From NCBI RefSeq assembly GCF_026410085.1, contig NZ_CP112866.1, positions 1,674,001 to 1,738,000 on the forward strand: a stretch of DNA of 64,000 bases. The letters run 5' to 3'. The notes under the pieces are model-generated. The model worked only from the letters and a program-made list of their open reading frames with translations. It searched no databases and was not told where the DNA came from. Of this stretch, positions 1 through 9,406 are shown piece after piece. The DNA is from Pseudomonas quebecensis (GTDB lineage Bacteria > Pseudomonadota > Gammaproteobacteria > Pseudomonadales > Pseudomonadaceae). The translations under genes and the position numbers were made by a program. Position 1 is the first letter of the stretch; each line of letters starts with the position of its first letter.

Positions 1-552
1 CTCCTCGCCCATTTCGATCACGCCGTCGACCATGGTGTGTTCGGGGCTGCCGTCGTCCAGGCGTGAGCTGGTCAGGAACAACACCGTGCAACCGGCGAAG
101 GCGGCGTGCCCTTGCAGTTCGGATATGAATTTCTTCGTGTCGATCGGCGAGTCGGCCTTGGAGCGCGCATTCAACAAGCCGTCTACGACCATAACGGTAG
201 CCTTCTGCCTGCTGATCTCACGCCGGAGCAACTTCACCACCTCGTCGAGGCCTTCATTTTCCAGGGTGTCGAAGGCGCTGACGAATTGGATTTCGGCGCC
301 GACGCGGGCGGCGTCGAAAAAGCTCAGGGTGGAGAGGAACTGGAAAAGGCGGTCGTGGGATTCCGCCAACAGCGTGGCGACCAGGACTCGGCCGCCGTTG
401 CGCGCATGATGAAACCCCAGCTGGTTGGCGAGGATGGTTTTACCGGAGCCGGGGCGCCCCTGAATGATATAGGACGCCCCAGACACCAGCCCTCCCTTGA
501 GCAGAGCATCCAGCCCTTCGATTCCGCTTTGAAGGCGATTTAGCTTTTCCAC
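1..552 (-). CDS. KaiC-like RecA-superfamily ATPase, C-terminus off the left edge
   Basis: The 184 codons visible on the minus strand form the N-terminal part of a RecA-fold ATPase of the KaiC/RadA type; the gene runs off the left edge. A Walker A motif GRPGSGKT lies at residues 32-39 and a Walker B strand VMVVDG near residue 124. The segment TMVDGVIEMGEE near the edge matches the end of the core in KaiC-domain proteins. The start is GTG (position 552), about eight bases after AGGA. In cyanobacteria KaiC is the clock ATPase; in pseudomonads such proteins are not clock genes and often sit beside sensor kinases, so the function is unknown. Family call good, role uncertain. Confidence 0.8.
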   Translation of the reverse strand, partial: MEKLNRLQSGIEGLDALLKGGLVSGASYIIQGRPGSGKTILANQLGFHHARNGGRVLVATLLAESHDRLFQFLSTLSFFDAARVGAEIQFVSAFDTLENEGLDEVVKLLRREISRQKATVMVVDGLLNARSKADSPIDTKKFISELQGHAAFAGCTVLFLTSSRLDDGSPEHTMVDGVIEMGEE

Positions 553-625
553 AGTGCGATCCTGACCCTAAAAACATGCTGTTAAGCCGAGTGGACAGGA
601 TGCTAACGCCATTTGTTCAATGGGG

Positions 626-2017
626 CTACTTGCGATCCAGCCACACCGTCTGTGCATTGCAGAATTCCCGCACGCCAAAGTGCGACAACTCACGGCCGAA
701 CCCGCTCTTTTTCACACCGCCAAAAGCGACGCGCGGATCGGAAACGCTGAACGCATTGACGAAGATACCGCCAGTCTCCAGTTGGTCGGCGATCTGGCGT
801 GCCTTGGCCGGATCCTCGGTGAAAATGCTGGCGGTGAGGCCGAACTCGCTGTCATTGGCCAGGGCCACGGCGTGGTTGGCATCGCGGGCAGTGATGATCG
901 AGGCTACCGGGCCGAACAGTTCTTGTTTGAAAGAGGTCATCTGATCGGTCACGTCCGCCAGGACCGTCGGCTGATAATAGTTGCCGGTTCCCTCAACTTT
1001 GTCGCCGCCCAGCAGCAGGGTAGCGCCCTCGTTCAAGGTCGCCTGGACTTGCCCATGCAATTCGTCGCGCAGGTCGAAGCGCGCCATCGGGCCGATGTAA
1101 GTGCTGGTGGCGGTCGGGTCGCCCATGGCCAGGGCACGACTGGCTTCGACGAACTTGGCGGTAAATGCCTGCGCCACGCCTTCTTCTATGATCAGGCGCT
1201 TGGCGGCGGCGCAAACCTGGCCGCTGTTCTGGAAGCGGCCGATGACGGCGGCCTGCACGGCGGCGTCGAGGTCGGCGTCGTTGAGCACGATAAACGGGTC
1301 GGAGCCGCCCAGTTCCAGCACACATTTTTTCAGCGCGGCGCCGGCCTGCGAGCCAATGGCCATGCCGGCCCGCACGCTGCCGGTGAGGGTAACGGCGGCG
1401 ACACGGGGATCGGCAATCGCGGTGGACACACCGTCCTGGGTCACGTTGATCACTTCGAACGCGCCATCAAGGAAACCAGCTTGTTGGAACGCGGCTTTGA
1501 TCAGGTAGGCGCTGCCCATCACATTCGGTGCGTGCTTGAGCACGTAGGTGTTGCCGGCGAGCAGGGTCGGCACGGCGCCGCGCAGCACCTGCCAGACTGG
1601 GAAGTTCCAGGGCATCACGGCAAGGATCGGGCCCAGCGGGCGGTACTCGATGTGGGCCGTGCCGTTGTCCACCAGGGTCGGTTCCGGGGCGAGCATGGCC
1701 GGGCCATGGGCGGCGTACCACTCGCTGAGCTGGGCGCATTTTTCGATTTCGGCACGGGCCTGTGCAATGGGTTTGCCCATTTCGAGGGTGATCATCTGCG
1801 CCATGGCTTCGGCCTGATCGCGCAGAGCGGTGGCCAGGGCCAGCAGCAGCTCGGCACGCTGGCCGACCGGCTGGCGGCGCCAAGTGCGGAACGCGGCGGT
1901 GGCGCGGTCCAGAGCGGCGTCCAACTGCGCCGCCGTTTCATAGGGGTAGCTGCCGACGGTTTCGCCGGTGGCCGGGTTAATCGAGAGGGCGTGGGTCTGA
2001 GAGGTAACTGCGTGCAT
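626..2017 (-). CDS. NAD(P)-dependent succinate-semialdehyde dehydrogenase family protein (Sad/GabD-like)
   Basis: A 463-residue aldehyde dehydrogenase, full length for the soluble ALDH superfamily. The cofactor segment MPWNFP is near residue 135, the general base Glu is in LELGGSDP (about 235), and the catalytic Cys is in NSGQVCAAAKR (about 269). These enzymes oxidise an aldehyde to the acid; the best guess for the substrate is succinate semialdehyde from putrescine or GABA breakdown. I chose the ATG at 2017 because AGGACGG lies just upstream; the frame stays open further back but without a ribosome site. It is divergent from a LysR gene, the same arrangement as sad and ptrR in E. coli, which suggests that regulator controls it. 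Substrate is inferred. Confidence 0.88.
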   Translation of the reverse strand: MHAVTSQTHALSINPATGETVGSYPYETAAQLDAALDRATAAFRTWRRQPVGQRAELLLALATALRDQAEAMAQMITLEMGKPIAQARAEIEKCAQLSEWYAAHGPAMLAPEPTLVDNGTAHIEYRPLGPILAVMPWNFPVWQVLRGAVPTLLAGNTYVLKHAPNVMGSAYLIKAAFQQAGFLDGAFEVINVTQDGVSTAIADPRVAAVTLTGSVRAGMAIGSQAGAALKKCVLELGGSDPFIVLNDADLDAAVQAAVIGRFQNSGQVCAAAKRLIIEEGVAQAFTAKFVEASRALAMGDPTATSTYIGPMARFDLRDELHGQVQATLNEGATLLLGGDKVEGTGNYYQPTVLADVTDQMTSFKQELFGPVASIITARDANHAVALANDSEFGLTASIFTEDPAKARQIADQLETGGIFVNAFSVSDPRVAFGGVKKSGFGRELSHFGVREFCNAQTVWLDRK

Positions 2018-2118
2018 GGTGCCGTCCTGCTGAAGGGGGAATGGGTTCAGCGTACGGGCCTGGATCTTTTCTGAGAACTGAATAATAGTGAGCAATACGT
2101 TCACGATCGGAGAATGAC

Positions 2119-2991
2119 TTGGATCTGGTGCAGTTGGAAATTTTCAAGGCCGTTGCCGAGCAGGGCAGTATCAGCGCTGCCGCGCAGTTGATCCATCGGG
2201 TGCCGTCGAACCTGACCACGCGCATCAAGCAGTTGGAGCAGGACCTGGGCGTCGAGTTGTTTATCCGCGAGAAGAGCCGTTTGCGCCTGTCGCCGGCCGG
2301 GTGGAATTTCCTCGGTTATGCGCGGCGCATCCTCGATCTGGTGCAGGAAGCCCGTGCCACGGTGGCGGGCGAGGAGCCCCAGGGCGCGTTTGCCCTGGGC
2401 GCGCTGGAAAGCACGGCGGCGGTGCGCATCCCGGCGTTGTTGGCGGCCTATAACCAGAAGCACACCAAGGTTGAGTTGGACTTGAGCACCGGGCCTTCGG
2501 GCACCATGATCGAAGGCGTGCTGTCGGGGCGCCTGACGGCCGCGTTTGTCGACGGGCCGGTGCTGCACTCGACCCTGGAAGGTGTGGCGGTGTTCGAGGA
2601 AGAGATGGTGGTGATCGCGCCGTTGCACCATGCGCCGATCAGGCGAGGGCAGGATGTGAATGGCGAGAACATTTACACGTTTCGCTCCAATTGCTCTTAC
2701 CGGCATCACTTTGAGCGCTGGTTTTCCCAGGATGGCTCGGTGCCGGGCAAAATCTTCGAAATCGAGTCGTACCACGGCATGTTGGCGTGCGTCAGTGCGG
2801 GCGCCGGGCTGGCATTGATGCCGCGCAGCATGCTGGAAAGCATGCCGGGGTCGGCGGCGGTGAGTGTTTGGCCGCTGGCTGATACCTTTCGCGTATTGAA
2901 TACCTGGTTGATCTGGCGGCGCGGCACGGTGTCGCAGACTTTGAACAGTTTTGTGAAGCTGCTGGAGGAGCGCAGCCTGGCTGTCGCCTGA
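2119..2991 (+). CDS. LysR-family regulator, PtrR-like
   Basis: A 290-residue LysR-type regulator: an N-terminal winged helix-turn-helix (residues 1-60, including [14 protein letters not shown]) and an effector-binding domain ending in ...[14 protein letters not shown]. The start is TTG at 2119 after GGAGA; no better ATG is in frame. It is transcribed away from the aldehyde dehydrogenase gene with about 100 bases between starts, so the two probably share a control region. The E. coli homologue of this arrangement, PtrR (YneJ), regulates the succinate-semialdehyde dehydrogenase gene sad; transfer of that role here is inference from gene order and domain layout. Confidence 0.88.
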   Translation: MDLVQLEIFKAVAEQGSISAAAQLIHRVPSNLTTRIKQLEQDLGVELFIREKSRLRLSPAGWNFLGYARRILDLVQEARATVAGEEPQGAFALGALESTAAVRIPALLAAYNQKHTKVELDLSTGPSGTMIEGVLSGRLTAAFVDGPVLHSTLEGVAVFEEEMVVIAPLHHAPIRRGQDVNGENIYTFRSNCSYRHHFERWFSQDGSVPGKIFEIESYHGMLACVSAGAGLALMPRSMLESMPGSAAVSVWPLADTFRVLNTWLIWRRGTVSQTLNSFVKLLEERSLAVA

Positions 2992-3001
2992 GTGATCAAG
3001 A

Positions 3002-3026
3002 TGGGAGTGGGTGTGTCCCCTCCCAC
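3002..3026. repeat. GGGAG/CTCCC hairpin between convergent genes, REP-like
   Basis: An imperfect inverted repeat TGGGAGTGGG and CCCCTCCCA with a five-base loop sits between the LysR gene and a convergent small gene. It resembles the extragenic palindromes found elsewhere in the window and could act as a bidirectional transcription stop; there is no T-run. Confidence 0.5.
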
Positions 3027-3036
3027 CTGATGGTCA

Positions 3037-3249
3037 TCAGCCGCCGAACTGGAAGGTGCCCATGGCCAGTTTCGCCATGATTGCCGTTGCACCCAGTTGC
3101 ACCAGCCACAACGCCAGACCACCGAGGAAGACGCCGAGCGCCACCTGCAGCACCAGGCTTTTTTCACGCTTTGGGTGGTGGGTGGCGCGCGGGGGGAAGG
3201 GGTCCATATCGTCGGGGTCGGCGCGCAGATCCAGGTCATCGTTTCGCAT
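3037..3249 (-). CDS. Small single-pass membrane protein
   Basis: A 70-residue protein with an acidic, proline-rich N-terminus (DDLDLRADPDDMDPFPPR), a basic patch HHPKREK, and one long hydrophobic segment (about residues 33-62) ending in FQFGG. I do not recognise a named family. The start at 3249 is preceded by GAGAG; an upstream ATG in the same frame would add 29 residues but has no ribosome site. It lies 96 bases downstream of the aminotransferase gene on the same strand and may be co-transcribed with it. The charge pattern suggests the N-terminus is cytoplasmic. Confidence 0.6.
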   Translation of the reverse strand: MRNDDLDLRADPDDMDPFPPRATHHPKREKSLVLQVALGVFLGGLALWLVQLGATAIMAKLAMGTFQFGG

Positions 3250-3345
3250 AGGGCTCTCACAAAATGGGGCGGTCGGGTTCAGTCTAGGGGCTGGATACGA
3301 AAAAGGGGAAACCATCGGCTTCCCCTCCTTGTGCAACCAGCAGGT

Positions 3346-4542
3346 TTACAGGACCTGAACGATTGCCTTTGTGACCGCATCGATGTTGGCCTGGTTCAAC
3401 GCTGCCACGCAGATGCGCCCGGTATCCAACGCGTAGATGCCGAACTCGGTGCGCAGGCGGGTGACTTGCTCCACGGTCAGGCCGGAGTAGGAGAACATCC
3501 CGCGCTGGCGGCCGACGAAGCTGAAGTCGTGGCCCGGGGCGGCTTTGGCCAGTTCGGCGACCATCTGCTCGCGCATGCCCCGGATGCGCAGGCGCATTTC
3601 AGCCAGTTCGGCTTCCCACTGAGCACGCAGCTCCGGGTTGTTGAGTACCGCCGCGACGATGGCCGCGCCGTGGGTCGGTGGGTTGGAATAGTTGGTGCGG
3701 ATTACGCGCTTGACCTGGGACAGGATGCGCGCGCTTTCTTCCTTGGATTCGCTGACGATCGACAGCGCGCCCACGCGCTCGCCATACAGCGAGAACGACT
3801 TGGAGAACGAGCTGGACACAAAGAAGGTCAGGCCCGACTCGGCGAACAGGCGCACGGCGGCGGCGTCTTCGTCGATGCCATCGCCAAAGCCTTGATAGGC
3901 CATGTCGAGGAACGGCACCAGGTTTTTGGCCTTGACCACGTCCAGGACTTTTTGCCAGTCGGTCGGGCTCAGGTCGACGCCGGTCGGGTTGTGACAGCAG
4001 GCGTGCAGCACCACGATGGACTGCGGCGGCAGGGCGTTGAGGTCTTCGAACAGGCCGGCACGGTTTACGTCGTGGGTGGCGGCATCGTAGTAGCGATAGT
4101 TCTGCACCGGGAAACCGGCGGTTTCGAACAGCGCGCGGTGGTTTTCCCAGCTCGGGTCGCTGATGGCCACCACGGCGTCAGGCAGCAGCTGCTTGAGGAA
4201 GTCCGCGCCGATCTTCAGCGCGCCGGTGCCGCCAACGGCTTGCACGGTGACTACCCGCTCAGCGCTGAGCAGTGGCGACGCTTGACCGAACAGCAGGGTT
4301 TGCACGGCCTTGTCGTAGGCGGCGATGCCATCGATCGGCAGGTAACCACGAGCGGCATGCTGCGCCACACGACTGGCTTCCGCTTCGGCAACGGCACGCA
4401 AGAGTGGAATCTTCCCCTCCTCGTTGCAGTAAACGCCCACGCCAAGGTTGACCTTGGTGGTTCGGGTGTCGGCGTTGAATGCTTCGTTGAGGCCCAGGAT
4501 AGGATCGCGTGGTGCCATTTCGACAGCGGAGAACAGGCTCAT
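3346..4542 (-). CDS. tyrB: Aromatic-amino-acid/aspartate aminotransferase, class I
   Basis: A 398-residue PLP-dependent class I aminotransferase of the AspC/TyrB group, the usual length. Signature parts are VNLGVGVYCNEEGKIPLLRAV near the N-terminus, HACCHNPTG in the middle, and the PLP-lysine segment SSSFSKSFSLYGERVGALS. It exchanges amino groups between aspartate or aromatic amino acids and 2-oxoglutarate in the cytoplasm. The start MSLFSAVEMAPRDP at 4542 matches the family start, although the ribosome site is weak; the longer frame upstream is not family-like. The family alone does not fix substrate preference, so tyrB versus aspC is a naming choice. It is divergent from uvrB. Confidence 0.9.
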   Translation of the reverse strand: MSLFSAVEMAPRDPILGLNEAFNADTRTTKVNLGVGVYCNEEGKIPLLRAVAEAEASRVAQHAARGYLPIDGIAAYDKAVQTLLFGQASPLLSAERVVTVQAVGGTGALKIGADFLKQLLPDAVVAISDPSWENHRALFETAGFPVQNYRYYDAATHDVNRAGLFEDLNALPPQSIVVLHACCHNPTGVDLSPTDWQKVLDVVKAKNLVPFLDMAYQGFGDGIDEDAAAVRLFAESGLTFFVSSSFSKSFSLYGERVGALSIVSESKEESARILSQVKRVIRTNYSNPPTHGAAIVAAVLNNPELRAQWEAELAEMRLRIRGMREQMVAELAKAAPGHDFSFVGRQRGMFSYSGLTVEQVTRLRTEFGIYALDTGRICVAALNQANIDAVTKAIVQVL

Positions 4543-4885
4543 TTTTGCGGCAGCTCTATGGGGGGTAGGAGGGACGTGTCGCGCTCCAGCCGAATGCACT
4601 AGAGCGGTGCACAAACGGGGAGCTAGTATAGAGGCCATCAGTGCCGAGGGCGACCACCGAAACGGCTTTTCGGCCAAGTTTTTCGGTTTATTTGCCGACC
4701 GTTAGTCATATTGCAACCTTGATCGAAAACCCAGGGTCAGACGTTTGCCTTGAAAGCCGTCACATTCGCCTCCACTTGTATGGCTATCATGGTTATTTCC
4801 TACGGCCCGCTCTGAATCTTCGCGGGTGGTGGTCTATTTCGTCCCCGACCGCTTTACAGTCTGGGGTGACTTCAAGAGGTACGTT
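4543..4885. promoter_or_regulatory. Divergent upstream region of the aminotransferase gene and uvrB
   Basis: About 340 bases without a gene. Read on the minus strand, a TATACT hexamer at 4624-4629 is a possible -10 element for the aminotransferase, without a convincing -35. I looked for a CTGT-N8-ACAG SOS box in front of uvrB and did not find one. No other structure stands out. Confidence 0.35.
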
Positions 4886-6901
4886 ATGTCGGATTTCCAA
4901 CTGGTCACCCGTTTCGAACCCGCCGGCGATCAACCCGAGGCCATTCGCCAGATGGTCGAAGGCATCGAGGCCGGCCTGTCCCACCAGACGCTGCTCGGGG
5001 TGACCGGTTCGGGCAAGACCTTCAGCATTGCCAATGTGATCGCCCAGGTTAACCGCCCGACCCTGGTGCTGGCGCCGAACAAGACCTTGGCCGCGCAGTT
5101 GTACGGCGAGTTCAAGGCGTTCTTTCCGAACAACGCGGTCGAGTACTTCGTTTCCTACTACGACTACTACCAGCCCGAAGCCTACGTGCCGTCCTCCGAT
5201 ACCTTTATCGAGAAGGACGCGTCGATCAACGACCATATCGAGCAGATGCGCCTGTCGGCGACCAAGGCGCTGCTGGAGCGCAAGGACGCGATCATCGTCA
5301 CCACGGTGTCGTGCATCTACGGCCTGGGCAGCCCGGAAACCTATCTGAAGATGGTGCTGCATGTCGATCGCGGCGACAAACTCGACCAGCGCGAGCTGCT
5401 GCGTCGCCTGGCGAGCCTGCAGTACACCCGCAACGATATGGACTTCGCCCGCGCCACCTTCCGTGTGCGCGGCGATGTGATCGATATCTACCCGGCCGAA
5501 TCGGACCTGGAGGCAATCCGCATTGAGCTGTTCGACGATGAGGTGGAGAGTCTCTCGGCGTTCGACCCATTGACCGGCGAAGTGATCCGCAAACTGCCGC
5601 GCTTCACCTTCTATCCGAAAAGCCACTACGTGACGCCGCGTGAAACCCTGATGGGCGCCATCGAAGGCATCAAGGTCGAGCTGGCCGAGCGTTTGGAATA
5701 CCTGCGCGCCAACAATAAGCTGGTGGAAGCCCAGCGCCTGGAGCAGCGCACCCGCTTCGATCTGGAGATGATCCTGGAGCTGGGTTACTGCAACGGCATC
5801 GAAAACTACTCGCGCTACCTCTCGGGCCGCGAGTCCGGCGCGCCGCCGCCCACCCTCTACGATTACTTGCCGCCGGATGCGCTGCTGGTGATCGACGAAT
5901 CCCACGTCAGCGTGCCGCAGGTGGGCGCGATGTATAAAGGCGACCGCTCGCGCAAGGAAACCTTGGTGGAGTACGGCTTCCGCCTGCCGTCGGCGCTGGA
6001 TAACCGACCGATGCGTTTCGACGAATGGGAAGCCATCAGCCCGCAGACGATTTTTGTGTCGGCGACGCCGGGTAATTACGAAGCCGAACATGCCGGCCGA
6101 GTGATTGAGCAACTGGTACGGCCGACCGGCCTGGTCGACCCGGAAATTGAAATTCGCCCGGCGCTGACCCAGGTCGACGACCTGCTTTCGGAAATCAACA
6201 AGCGCGTGGCCCTGGAAGAGCGGGTGCTGGTCACTACGCTGACCAAACGCATGTCCGAAGACTTGACCGACTACCTGGCCGACCACGGCGTGCGTGTGCG
6301 CTACCTGCACTCGGATATCGATACCGTGGAACGCGTGGAGATCATCCGCGACCTGCGCCTGGGTACCTTCGATGTGCTGGTGGGCATCAACCTGCTGCGC
6401 GAAGGCCTGGACATGCCGGAAGTGTCGCTGGTGGCGATTCTCGATGCGGACAAGGAGGGCTTCCTGCGCTCCGAACGTTCGCTGATCCAGACCATCGGTC
6501 GCGCGGCGCGTAACCTCAATGGCCGCGCGATTCTGTACGCCGACCGCATCACCGGTTCCATGGAGCGGGCGATCGGCGAGACCCAGCGGCGTCGCGACAA
6601 GCAGATCGCGTTCAACCTGGAGAACGGCATCACGCCCAAAGGGGTGTTCAAGGACGTCGCCGACATCATGGAAGGCGCCACCGTGCCCGGCTCGCGCAGC
6701 AAGAAGCGCAAGGGCATGGCCAAGGCCGCCGAGGAGAGCGCCAAGTACGAAAACGAACTGCGTTCGCCGAGTGAGATCACCAAGCGGATTCGGCAGTTGG
6801 AAGAGAAAATGTACCAGTTGGCGCGCGACCTGGAGTTTGAAGCGGCGGCGCAGACGCGTGACGAGATTGGCAAGTTGCGTGAGCGCTTGTTGGCGGTTTG
6901 A
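4886..6901 (+). CDS. uvrB: UvrABC excinuclease subunit B
   Basis: A 671-residue UvrB, the normal length. Helicase-type Walker A GVTGSGKT lies at residues 38-45, the damage-verifying beta-hairpin region [17 protein letters not shown] near 92-110, the Walker B-like VIDESHV further on, and motif VI GRAARN late. A C-terminal UVR domain ([22 protein letters not shown]) contacts UvrC. With UvrA and UvrC it carries out nucleotide excision repair, clamping DNA at the lesion before incision. The start ATGTCGGATTTC follows AAGAGG; the frame is open 20 codons further but without a site. It stands alone between the aminotransferase and gltX; no SOS box is visible upstream. Confidence 0.97.
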   Translation: MSDFQLVTRFEPAGDQPEAIRQMVEGIEAGLSHQTLLGVTGSGKTFSIANVIAQVNRPTLVLAPNKTLAAQLYGEFKAFFPNNAVEYFVSYYDYYQPEAYVPSSDTFIEKDASINDHIEQMRLSATKALLERKDAIIVTTVSCIYGLGSPETYLKMVLHVDRGDKLDQRELLRRLASLQYTRNDMDFARATFRVRGDVIDIYPAESDLEAIRIELFDDEVESLSAFDPLTGEVIRKLPRFTFYPKSHYVTPRETLMGAIEGIKVELAERLEYLRANNKLVEAQRLEQRTRFDLEMILELGYCNGIENYSRYLSGRESGAPPPTLYDYLPPDALLVIDESHVSVPQVGAMYKGDRSRKETLVEYGFRLPSALDNRPMRFDEWEAISPQTIFVSATPGNYEAEHAGRVIEQLVRPTGLVDPEIEIRPALTQVDDLLSEINKRVALEERVLVTTLTKRMSEDLTDYLADHGVRVRYLHSDIDTVERVEIIRDLRLGTFDVLVGINLLREGLDMPEVSLVAILDADKEGFLRSERSLIQTIGRAARNLNGRAILYADRITGSMERAIGETQRRRDKQIAFNLENGITPKGVFKDVADIMEGATVPGSRSKKRKGMAKAAEESAKYENELRSPSEITKRIRQLEEKMYQLARDLEFEAAAQTRDEIGKLRERLLAV

Positions 6902-6972
6902 TCTGCGCTGAATTGACTGGCCTTATCTGGGGCAAGCTCCTTCACACTTTGATCTGTGAACACATTTCAACC

Positions 6973-6996
6973 GTGGGAGGGGGCTTGCCCCCGATA
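6973..6996. repeat. REP-type palindrome upstream of gltX
   Basis: GTGGGAGGGGGCTTGCCCCC followed by GATAG: a short palindrome centred on GGGGGCTTGCCCCC. The same core recurs at 20093-20158 and 23341-23418, marking it as a repetitive extragenic palindrome of the fluorescent-pseudomonad type. Here it is a single copy between uvrB and gltX. Confidence 0.8.
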
Positions 6997-7087
6997 GCCA
7001 CGCCGCGGTTTTCCAGAAATCCCCCAGGGCTGTTACCATTCGCCCCTTGTTTCAATTTTCAGTTATATCGCCCATTCGAGACCTGCC

Positions 7088-8569
7088 ATGACCACCGTCC
7101 GCACGCGCATTGCGCCATCGCCTACTGGGGATCCCCACGTCGGTACTGCCTACATCGCCTTGTTCAACTACTGCTTCGCCAAGCAGCACGGCGGTGAATT
7201 CATCCTGCGGATCGAAGACACCGATCAACTGCGTTCCACCCGCGAGTCGGAACAACAGATTTTCGATGCGCTGCGCTGGTTGGGCATCACCTGGGCCGAA
7301 GGTCCGGACGTGGGCGGCCCGCACGGTCCGTATCGCCAGAGCGAGCGCAGCGAGATCTACAAGCAATACACCCAGCAACTGGTCGACATGGGCCACGCGT
7401 TCCCGTGCTTCTGCACGGCCGAGGAACTCGACCAGATGCGCGCCGAGCAACAGGCCCGTGGCGAAACCCCGCGCTACGACGGCCGCGCGCTGCTGTTGTC
7501 CAAGGAAGAAGTGGCACGCCGCCTGGCCGCCGGCGAACCCCATGTGATCCGCATGAAGGTGCCGAGCGAAGGCGTGTGCGTGGTGCCGGACATGCTGCGC
7601 GGTGATGTCGAGATCCCGTGGGACCGCATGGATATGCAGGTGCTGATGAAGACCGACGGCCTGCCAACGTACTTCCTGGCCAACGTGGTCGATGACCACC
7701 TGATGGGCATCACCCATGTGCTGCGTGGTGAAGAGTGGCTGCCGTCGGCGCCGAAGTTGATCCTGCTCTACGAGTATTTCGGTTGGGAACAGCCGCAACT
7801 GTGCTACATGCCGCTGCTGCGTAACCCGGACAAGAGCAAGCTGTCCAAGCGCAAGAACCCGACCTCGGTGACGTTCTACGAGCGCATGGGGTTTATGCCC
7901 GAAGCGATGCTCAACTACCTGGGCCGCATGGGTTGGTCGATGCCGGACGAGCGCGAGAAGTTCTCGCTGCAGGAAATGGTCGACAACTTCGACCTGTCCC
8001 GTGTGTCGCTGGGTGGGCCGATCTTCGATATCGAGAAACTCTCGTGGCTCAACGGCCAATGGCTGCGCGACTTGCCGGTGGAAGAGTTCGCCAGCCGTGT
8101 GCAGCAGTGGGCGTTGAATCCTCAATACATGATGAAGATCGCGCCGCTGGTGCAGGGCAGGGTGGAGACGTTCAGCCAGGTCGCGCCGTTGGCCAGTTTC
8201 TTCTTTGCCGGGGGTGTGAACCCGGATCCGAAGCTGTTCGAATCCAAGAAGCTGTCAGGTGACCAGGTTCGCCAGTTGATGCAGTTGATCCTGTGGAAGC
8301 TGGAGAGCCTGCGGCAGTGGGAGAAGGACGCGATCACCGCGACGATTCAGGCGGTGGTCGAGTCCCTGGAATTGAAATTGCGCGATGCCATGCCGCTGAT
8401 GTTTGCGGCGATCACCGGGCAGGCCAGTTCGGTGTCCGTGCTCGATGCGATGGAAATTCTTGGCCCGGACCTGACGCGTTTCCGTCTGCGCCAAGCGCTT
8501 GATTTGCTGGGTGGTGTGTCGAAGAAAGAAAACAAAGAGTGGGAAAAGCTGCTGGGCGCTATCGCCTAA
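7088..8569 (+). CDS. gltX: Glutamyl-tRNA synthetase
   Basis: A 493-residue class I synthetase that charges tRNA-Glu. The HIGH-type motif is in [13 protein letters not shown] (residues 10-22) and the KMSKS-type motif is KLSKRKNP (about 251). The C-terminal helical anticodon-binding domain is present in full. It lies immediately upstream of two tRNA-Glu genes, the substrate of the enzyme, an arrangement seen in several pseudomonads. The start ATGACCACCGTCCGC gives the family N-terminus [14 protein letters not shown] strong hairpin follows the stop codon, so it is probably transcribed separately from the tRNAs. Confidence 0.97.
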   Translation: MTTVRTRIAPSPTGDPHVGTAYIALFNYCFAKQHGGEFILRIEDTDQLRSTRESEQQIFDALRWLGITWAEGPDVGGPHGPYRQSERSEIYKQYTQQLVDMGHAFPCFCTAEELDQMRAEQQARGETPRYDGRALLLSKEEVARRLAAGEPHVIRMKVPSEGVCVVPDMLRGDVEIPWDRMDMQVLMKTDGLPTYFLANVVDDHLMGITHVLRGEEWLPSAPKLILLYEYFGWEQPQLCYMPLLRNPDKSKLSKRKNPTSVTFYERMGFMPEAMLNYLGRMGWSMPDEREKFSLQEMVDNFDLSRVSLGGPIFDIEKLSWLNGQWLRDLPVEEFASRVQQWALNPQYMMKIAPLVQGRVETFSQVAPLASFFFAGGVNPDPKLFESKKLSGDQVRQLMQLILWKLESLRQWEKDAITATIQAVVESLELKLRDAMPLMFAAITGQASSVSVLDAMEILGPDLTRFRLRQALDLLGGVSKKENKEWEKLLGAIA

Positions 8570-8583
8570 GCACGCGGCGGTAA

Positions 8584-8615
8584 CGACGAAACCCCGGTTT
8601 TCCGGGGTTTCGTCG
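8584..8615 (+). terminator. Hairpin terminator after gltX
   Basis: A perfect 14-bp stem (CGACGAAACCCCGG with its complement) and a TTTT loop begin 14 bases after the gltX stop. The 3' arm contains GGGGTTT but no long T-run follows, so it may stop transcription in both directions. Confidence 0.75.
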
Positions 8616-8666
8616 GTAAGTGATTGTTATCCCGGCAAAAAATTTTGGAAATTGTTGAAAATAAAT

Positions 8667-8695
8667 TTGACACGTTTCCAAACCGCCATTAAGAT
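8667..8695 (+). promoter_or_regulatory. Sigma-70 promoter of the Ala/Glu tRNA cluster
   Basis: TTGACA at 8667-8672, a 17-base spacer, and TAAGAT at 8690-8695, followed by a GC-rich stretch (CGCCCCGTCC) resembling a stringent discriminator. The first tRNA begins 22 bases after the -10. Confidence 0.8.
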
Positions 8696-8716
8696 TCGCC
8701 CCGTCCTCACCGATGA

Positions 8717-8792
<76 letters not shown>

Positions 8793-8870
8793 ATTTACAG
8801 GTTCAAGGTCTGGCCACACCGTCCTTGAATCGATCAGAACTCAGCTCTGATCCGTTGTACAGAAGGTTTT

Positions 8871-8946
8871 GTCCCCTTCGTCTAGTGGCCTAGGACACCG
8901 CCCTTTCACGGCGGTAACAGGGGTTCGAGTCCCCTAGGGGACGCCA
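8871..8946 (+). tRNA. tRNA-Glu(TTC), copy 1
   Basis: 76 bases with CCA encoded. The acceptor GTCCCCT pairs with AGGGGAC; the anticodon stem CCGCC/GGCGG has loop CTTTCAC with anticodon TTC. It is identical to the copy at 9149. It lies downstream of the gene for its own synthetase, gltX. Confidence 0.97.
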
Positions 8947-8995
8947 GTTTCAACAAGCAGCTCGAAAGGTCTGCTGCGCCGCCAGGCGAAAAATC

Positions 8996-9071
<76 letters not shown>

Positions 9072-9148
9072 ATTTACAGGTTCAAGGTTCCGGCCACACC
9101 GTCCTTGAATCGATCAGAGTCGATCTGATCAATGTATAGAAGGTTTGT

Positions 9149-9224
9149 GTCCCCTTCGTCTAGTGGCCTAGGACACCGCCCTTTCACGGCGGTAACAGGG
9201 GTTCGAGTCCCCTAGGGGACGCCA
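9149..9224 (+). tRNA. tRNA-Glu(TTC), copy 2
   Basis: Identical to the copy at 8871-8946, with anticodon TTC in loop CTTTCAC and encoded CCA. It is the last gene of the four-tRNA transcript, before a strong terminator. Confidence 0.97.
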
Positions 9225-9250
9225 CGATTACCCGCTCTGCGGGATTTTTA

Positions 9251-9280
9251 AGGGTCATTCAATTATTGAATGGCCCTTTT
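9251..9280 (+). terminator. Intrinsic terminator of the tRNA cluster
   Basis: A 12-bp stem AGGGTCATTCAA / TTGAATGGCCCT with loop TTA, followed by TTTT. It lies 26 bases after the last tRNA-Glu. Confidence 0.88.
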
Positions 9281-9330
9281 GTTTGTCTGGCGTTTGTCAA
9301 TTTTCTCTTCCCATACCTTCCTGTCGTTCT

Positions 9331-9341
9331 GACCAATGGTC
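9331..9341. promoter_or_regulatory. GACCA-A-TGGTC palindrome, possible second regulator site
   Basis: A perfect 11-base palindrome (GACCA, A, TGGTC) 17 bases upstream of the larger TetR palindrome. It could be a second operator or a site for another regulator; it is short enough that chance is possible. Confidence 0.4.
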
Positions 9342-9357
9342 ATGCCGGTCGCTTGCG

Positions 9358-9382
9358 GAATATTATTATGGTAATAATATTC
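9358..9382. promoter_or_regulatory. Perfect 11-bp inverted repeat, probable TetR operator
   Basis: GAATATTATTA, a TGG spacer, then TAATAATATTC: a perfect palindrome with 11-bp arms, 25 bases before the TetR start codon. It is AT-rich in GC-rich DNA and overlaps the likely -10 region (TAATAT), as expected of an autoregulatory TetR operator. Confidence 0.75.
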
Positions 9383-9406
9383 AACCCATGAAGACGGAGG
9401 CATACG

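Noticed and set aside
620..2074. A 484-codon plus-strand open frame opposite the aldehyde dehydrogenase gene
   Set aside because: It is the antisense shadow of a well-supported ALDH gene; the translation has no recognisable domain and is rich in Gly/Arg/His as expected from reading GC-rich codons backwards.
4700..4885. SOS box in front of uvrB
   Set aside because: I searched for CTGT-N8-ACAG in the upstream region and found no match; the only good match in the window is at 51840.
4793..6310. A 505-codon minus-strand open frame across uvrB
   Set aside because: Antisense of uvrB; His/Arg/Gln-rich without any domain.
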